The notes under the pieces are model-generated. The model worked only from the letters and a program-made list of their open reading frames with translations. It made no database searches and was not told the DNA's origin. Below, piece by piece: positions 59,252 through 64,000 of a DNA stretch of 64,000 nt; the first letter of the stretch is position 1; the number at the start of each line of letters is the position of its first letter. Position numbers and translations under genes: made by a program. Source of the stretch: Angomonas deanei (lineage: Eukaryota > Euglenozoa > Kinetoplastea > Trypanosomatida > Trypanosomatidae); assembly GCA_903995115.1 (NCBI GenBank), contig LR877147.1:310001-374000 (forward strand). Reading direction: 5' to 3'.

Positions 59252-61349
59252 TTACAAATGAAAGAGCATACGAATAGAGTCAAACTGCTCCGTTTGAAAC
59301 TGTTCTACTCGCCCCCGGCTGAACTGCTCCCGTAAGAGAAGTCTCTCCAAACGATCCACAAAGATGACAAAGTCAAATGGGAAAGGCACATCTACGGGCA
59401 GTTTCCACCACCGTTCCGCAGAAGGGGCGTCCTCCCCCGGAAGGGTGGTCTGAACGTTGACGGCTACCTTGTTCGGTTTCGGGATCAAGTCCTGCAAAAG
59501 GAGTTTGGTGGGTGCTCGGCTGCCGTCAGAACGCAGAAGCGGCAACCCATGTTTTTTGCGCCCGTCACCAGGCAGTTGGGAAATACCGGCGGAATGGTGT
59601 GCATCTACTTTCCCTAACGACACGGGGAGTGCAGAAGGGGAACTGCGGTTAGGGTTCATACTCTTCCTCTTTTCCGCTGAACAACAAGACAGCAGAAACT
59701 CTCTCCAGGAGTGACCGAGGTACGCTGAGCTGGAGGTGAAAATACGACTTTGCTCCATTAAGATGGTGTCACGGCGCGCCGCTTGATGGGAGTCAATCGC
59801 CTTAATGCGACTCTCTCCGCCACACGGTGGCCGCAGCACGCTGGCAATTGCCGTCTCATTCCAGTCGCCCATGATCAGAAGGGGTGGTCGGGCAAAGAGC
59901 CCATCATCAGAACGACACGCTGCTGCGTTTAGTCGTAGAAGAGCTTTCGCCAATCCACTGTTCTGTTCTGTCGAAACGCCAAACAGAAGCGCCTCTGACA
60001 GTTGATGCGGATGGGTGAGCACCGCGCGTTGCACGTATTGGCGCAACGCGCCGTCAGTCAGCCCCAGTTGGAGCGCTTGTTCGTCTTCCTTCGTTACTAA
60101 CCCACCTGTGAGGTACGTCACCAAACTACGAATCACTTTCAATTCATGTATGTGGTGGCCGGGTTCCGCTTCTGAATTCGTCTCTCTGACTTTCGAGGGG
60201 ATTATGTCCACCTCCGTGACGGGTCGCTCCTCCTCTTGCGTCTCTAATAACAATTTGCGCTCGTCGGCGGTAAGATGTGTCAAGGTGGTTCTTGTTTTTC
60301 CAACCCCACTAGTTTTTTGTGGATTTACCTCATATGCAATCACACTATTCCGTATTTCATTCTCCCAGTCAATGCGTCTCGTCACCAGTGGTGTGTCCCC
60401 TGACAAGGGGTGATTACAGAACTGCTGGTGGGTATCGATGATGTACTGTAGCCGAACGAGATACCAGTAACGCCGATGCACGCGTTCTGCCCGCAGGAGC
60501 AACCGGATCTCATCGGAGAGCAGTGGGTTTTCTTTCCAATTCTTGTAGGTGCGACTGTTCAGCCAAAACGCCTCGATCGTGTTCACCGCCCGTCTGGCTT
60601 TCCAGTATGTCCTACTCATGGCATGTTGGTTACTCATTTTGGAGCGAAGAAACGCCTGCACCACGGTGAGGTGTGTATCACCAGGTGGTTTGGGTTTTTC
60701 CAGAAGGTATCGACGGGCCTTCCGAATAAACCGATGGAGGACCGACATGGCCCAGAGTCGCACCACCTCCTCCGCTTGTGTCTCACGCGCATGGACGACT
60801 CGAAGTTCGCGAAGAAACGTTCCGTCTCCTGTGACGGTGATTCTAGGAAACCGGTTCCCCTTCCTCACCCGTCTGAACCACGTTTGAATTCGGAGGGCCG
60901 CCGCTGTTTCAATTTGCTGTGCATACTTTAACCGCATCTTGGACGACTTTCTCTCCTTGAAGGAGGAGAAGGACGCCCCTCTGTTAGAGCTGAAACTGCT
61001 GTAGGGACGGCGGCGGTTCGTGGTGGAGTCGGGGGTGCGGTAGACCACTGACGGGGTGCGACTACCCGGGACGAACGCAGTAGGGAAAAGACACCAGTGA
61101 TTGACGGGTGAAGGGTCCTTCCGGCGAGGGTCGTGTAGCGGTCCTCGTCGTAGAGTGCGCAGCGCTATCGTCCGATCGACTGTCCCGCGGGCTGCGGAGG
61201 CTAGCCGCCGAAAGTGGCACTACTTTCTTCTTTGTTTTGGGCCGCGTGGGACCATTTGTCCCTTTCACAGCTATGTTTTGTGTTTTTTTAGTTTTCTTTG
61301 GATTAGGCGGAGGCCGTTTTTTCGTTGTACTACTCGCATTACTCCGCAT
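59252..61349 (-). CDS. IQ-like basic protein of unknown function (one frame change)
   Basis: The main frame (59252-61048) begins only with a GTG, and its coding character continues upstream. A frame starting at the ATG at 61349 (MRSNASSTTKKRPPPNPKK) joins it by a +1 change near 61095 (TTTT run; SLVSFP to TAFVPGSRTPSVVYR), giving ~698 residues. The N-terminal 90 residues are Lys/Pro-rich. Next is an IQ-like helix (AAALRIQTWFRRVRKGNRF) and a run of Trp/Arg-rich helices (RLWAMSVLHRFIRKARRYL, TYWKARRAVNTIEAFWL, VHRRYWYLVRLQYII). The C-terminal half has no recognised motif and ends FDFVIFVDRLERLLLREQF. A calmodulin- or centrin-binding structural role is possible; no family is recognised. Confidence 0.55.
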
Positions 61350-61528
61350 TTCTATCCGCTAAGCATGCTGGTTAAAAAACGAGAGAGAGAGAGAGCGTGT
61401 CAATGAAAGGTTGATGTAGTCAAAAAGCATTGGGTCCACTTACTACGCATTACTAAAGCTAAATGTGAATTTTTTAAAATATAGGTGTGTGACGATCCCT
61501 TGTTTATGGACGGCGGCTACTCATTTGT

Positions 61529-62248
61529 TTACAACTTGAGTGTGCTGTTGTCGAACGTGACATCGCCGTAGCTCCCCATGGAATAGACGGGAGCCACAAA
61601 TGGTTCATAGTCGGAGTAGCACTGCGCAAACGTCGTCTCAACGGCACGGTCAGCAAACCCGCGGCAGATGGGGTTTGACTCGACGGCCAGGGTGGCCCGG
61701 CGGCGCACACACTGGATCCCACCCTGAAAGTAATCGACCCGCCCCTTTTTGATCTCCTCCCCCGCAAAACAGTCCCCGCTCAGCCGGGCTGCCCTAATCT
61801 CACTACAGGCTTGATGCATACAGTTCGCCGGCTCAATCACACCACGTACATCGTCAAAGGCATGAATGAGCTCGTGCCGAATATTTCGCTCCACAAAGTT
61901 TCTTAACGACTTGAGATTTTCTGCTGATACATCCACTTTATCTTTCCCATTCATGTAAGGTGTGATGTGCTCCTCCGCCATGACAATATCGCCCTTTTCT
62001 GTGCCAGGGCGCACCTTGCTCCACATGTACCCAGCAGATGCTACCGTGTGGAGGGCGGCTCCCGCCCGCGGTGGAGAGGAAAGACATTTGATACGATCAC
62101 GCGAAAACGGTTTCCCCGATATCTCCTCAATGGACCTAATTAAGTATTGGATGGTATTCACTTCCTTCAGGACGGAAGACACCATATGTTCACACAGTTG
62201 ATGCACATTGTACAATGTTTTCTCATTTGCCGTACTGTCCTCTGTCAT
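61529..62248 (-). CDS. ATP23: Mitochondrial inner-membrane metalloprotease ATP23 (peptidase M76)
   Basis: 239 residues. The zinc-protease motif HELIH at 125-129 lies in NFVERNIRHELIHAFDDVRG, followed by CMHQACSEIRAARLSGDC and RRATLAVESNP, all diagnostic of peptidase family M76. In yeast Atp23 cleaves the presequence of ATP synthase subunit 6 and helps Fo assembly in the intermembrane space. The human homologue is XRCC6BP1. No presequence is evident, as is usual for intermembrane-space proteins of this kind, and paired Cys residues support that route. In kinetoplastids subunit a is encoded in kDNA, so an assembly role is more likely than presequence cleavage. Confidence 0.92.
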   Translation of the reverse strand: MTEDSTANEKTLYNVHQLCEHMVSSVLKEVNTIQYLIRSIEEISGKPFSRDRIKCLSSPPRAGAALHTVASAGYMWSKVRPGTEKGDIVMAEEHITPYMNGKDKVDVSAENLKSLRNFVERNIRHELIHAFDDVRGVIEPANCMHQACSEIRAARLSGDCFAGEEIKKGRVDYFQGGIQCVRRRATLAVESNPICRGFADRAVETTFAQCYSDYEPFVAPVYSMGSYGDVTFDNSTLKL

Positions 62249-62750
62249 TTCAGTGTTCTTTTTGGTTTTCTATTCAGTGTTGCTAGTAGAAGAAGAAAGG
62301 GGCAGGAACAATGAGAACGTTTAATTCAGTTGTAAATTGACAACAACGGGTCATCCGTTTCCTCAGGAAGGTCGTGCTGGTGCACAAATAGTTTGTTGGA
62401 AAAAAAAATACAACAACTCATTTCAGAGATTATAAAGCATGCGAGTTCTCCCATAAGTGGCGTATACTGGTGGGAGATGGTTTTTTGATTTTTTTTTGTA
62501 TAACGTATTGTATCTGACCACAAGTAGGAAAACATAAATATTGAAAAAAAAAAAAACTTACTGTTAAAAAGAGAACATTTAAAAACAAAAACAGAAAAAA
62601 AAAAGTTTTTCCTTCTAAATTCTCTAATTAACTACTACGGCAAAACAAGAACGAAAAAAAAAAAAAGTCCTACTACTACAGAAAAAAAAAAAAAAGAATG
62701 TGAACACTTTAAAGCAAAAATGGAAAAAAAAACAAATGTATTGTTGTCCA
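62249..62750. other. Intergenic gap
   Basis: ATP23 leader and 3' UTR of the next gene. A-rich from 62540 to 62735 with at least five A runs of 9-14 bases. A short minus-strand ORF (62326-62535) is not convincing. Confidence 0.5.
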
Positions 62751-63800
62751 TTAAAAGCCCTGGAATTGACGGTCACCTGGGAACGGATCAAACGTGTAGC
62801 GACTAGCTTTACTCGTGGAAGGGGATGGGGTGTGGCTAATACTATCAGAGTCCAGTCCAGTCGCTTGGATGACCATGTTCACTACCTTTCTAATGTTATC
62901 CCAGCTCTCCTCCGACTCCACCTCGGGGGTGGCGTTGTAGGTGAGGGTGGGAACTGTACTGCCAAAGTAGTTGGTGTACTTGCCGCTGTGGCGCGTCGCC
63001 GTCTTGTTCGTCGCCAGCTCAAACGCGTTAAAGGAGTACTCATCCTCGACGTCGTCGGTGGCAAAAAGGGTGGACACAAAGTTTTGAAACTGGTCTTGAT
63101 TCGACTGTTCCTCCTTTGCCATGAGGGGGTCCGCGACGGCGTGGTTGAACTGCGGCACGTCCTTGGGTGGCACGGCCAGCCCATAGTCGGAGGGACTATT
63201 CTGTTCCGGGACTAGGGCGGTCAGCCGCTCGGGAGGCGCAGGCATGTTATTCTCCTCGGTGCGAAGTGGGCTAGTCGAGATGGGCTTGGGGGGCGCCAGG
63301 ATATTCTTAAAGTTGGGAATGTTCAAGCTCTTCTCCGTCTGGCGGAAGGAGTCGATGGAAGGGATCATGCGGGGACCCGTACGGCCGTGGGCAGAGGGGA
63401 GGTCACACCACAGAGGCGCAGGGGCGTCTAGGCCAGCATCGATGGAAGCAGGGGCGGCAGGCTGAGCGGCACTGGTGGTCGACACACGCGCTGGGACACC
63501 GGCGAGGGCCGTCCACGTGTCACCGCCCATCGCGAGGGCGCGGTGACGGGGCTGCGGGGGTACTTCAATCTCCGCATCCACTGTGAGTGGTTTCGGAGGT
63601 TGCGGGGCAGCCACCTCTGACTTCTGCGTACGGTACAAGAAGTTGAAGAACCCGCCGCTAGACTTTGCCGTCGAGGCGCCTTCGCCAATGGCCACTGGGG
63701 TGGGAGGGACGGCACAGACAGGGGTGGGCATCCAATCGGAGTTGGTGGCCTGAGTGAAGCGGCTCAACGTGCCGGAGGGCTTGGCATAAGATTCAGACAT
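62751..63800 (-). CDS. Pro/Ala/Ser-rich protein of unknown function
   Basis: 349 residues from the ATG at 63800. Mostly disordered, with many Pro, Ala and Thr. Recurring short aromatic motifs are seen (GGFFNFLYRTQK, NIPNFKNILAPPKP, YSFNAFELATNK, YTFDPFPGDRQFQGF). A more ordered patch at ~300-325 (EESWDNIRKVVNMVIQATG) may be a helix. DPF near the C-terminus and NPF-like aromatics resemble endocytic adaptor linkers, and clathrin is encoded further along the array, but that link is speculative. No known domain. The single frame with GC-rich third positions supports a real gene. Confidence 0.6.
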   Translation of the reverse strand: MSESYAKPSGTLSRFTQATNSDWMPTPVCAVPPTPVAIGEGASTAKSSGGFFNFLYRTQKSEVAAPQPPKPLTVDAEIEVPPQPRHRALAMGGDTWTALAGVPARVSTTSAAQPAAPASIDAGLDAPAPLWCDLPSAHGRTGPRMIPSIDSFRQTEKSLNIPNFKNILAPPKPISTSPLRTEENNMPAPPERLTALVPEQNSPSDYGLAVPPKDVPQFNHAVADPLMAKEEQSNQDQFQNFVSTLFATDDVEDEYSFNAFELATNKTATRHSGKYTNYFGSTVPTLTYNATPEVESEESWDNIRKVVNMVIQATGLDSDSISHTPSPSTSKASRYTFDPFPGDRQFQGF

Positions 63801-64000
63801 GACAAGCAATATATCGTGTTCAGAAAATCAAATGTTAAATGAAATTAAAAAAAAAAAATGAGTTTTGAAGCAATAATACTAGTTTAAATAAACAAGATCT
63901 GCTTTCAAAAAAAAAAAGACGCAAAAAGATTTGATAAAAGCGAGATATATTAAATAATATAACCACTATTATTTGAACTATGGAAGAAGAGGTGGGGGGA

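Noticed and set aside
1-64000. CRISPR arrays, insertion sequences, LTR or other transposons, spliced-leader or rRNA genes
   Set aside because: No spaced direct repeats, terminal repeats, transposase or reverse-transcriptase motifs, or recognisable RNA gene sequences were seen on either strand.

Overview
The window looks like nuclear DNA of a kinetoplastid flagellate. All roughly 33 recognisable protein genes lie on the minus strand, with short AT-rich gaps, no convincing introns and no tRNA, rRNA or mobile element. Pyrimidine tracts followed by AG (trans-splice acceptor-like) lie just before many start codons. Gene content fits: a p22/MAM33-type mitochondrial protein, three CCHC zinc-knuckle proteins resembling UMSBP/HEXBP, a radial-spoke-type LRR protein, and several kinetoplastid-style mitochondrial proteins. 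Species cannot be fixed from the sequence. Coding DNA is near 50% GC; the gaps carry many A or T runs of 10-18 bases.

Layout, following transcription from 64000 down to 1. 64000-55400: an unknown low-complexity protein, ATP23 peptidase, an IQ-like protein, a queuosine-salvage protein (QNG1/DUF2419), a RsuA-type pseudouridine synthase relative without its catalytic Asp, and proteasome beta5. 54100-47160: a nine-knuckle CCHC protein, an RS-rich protein, p22, an ATG5-like protein and an Mo25 relative. 47000-40490: a PDK1-like kinase, then five consecutive nuclear genes for likely mitochondrial proteins (DnaJ, an unknown, an SLC25 carrier, an ICT1/ArfB-type release factor, SDHAF2). 40110-30330: a long multi-IQ protein, a degenerate kinesin with a WW domain, and importin alpha. 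30050-24100: a thioredoxin-Ufd2 (E4 ligase) fusion, an unknown basic protein, a small one-TM protein, a seven-knuckle CCHC protein. 23400-11900: clathrin heavy chain, a six-knuckle CCHC protein, proteasome alpha6 (PSMA1), a small nuclear-like protein, cohesin subunit SCC3. 11630-1: a WD40 protein, a Cep57-like coiled-coil protein, an LRRC23-like protein, a TRIM-like protein, and an ELMO-domain protein cut by the window edge.

The genes do not form a pathway; as usual in kinetoplastids the array is a transcription unit, with regulation expected at RNA processing and stability. The most unusual signal is that six genes keep good coding potential only if the frame changes part-way. Eleven such changes are needed and ten are in the same direction (one extra base, +1). 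This is either systematic insertion error in the assembly or something biological. Other points of interest are the thioredoxin-Ufd2 fusion, the motor-dead kinesin-WW protein, the DFD/LRD PDK1-like kinase, the catalytic-Asp-less pseudouridine synthase, apparent 1-5 nt 5' leaders, and a pair of CATAGAA motifs in the 3' UTR of SCC3.
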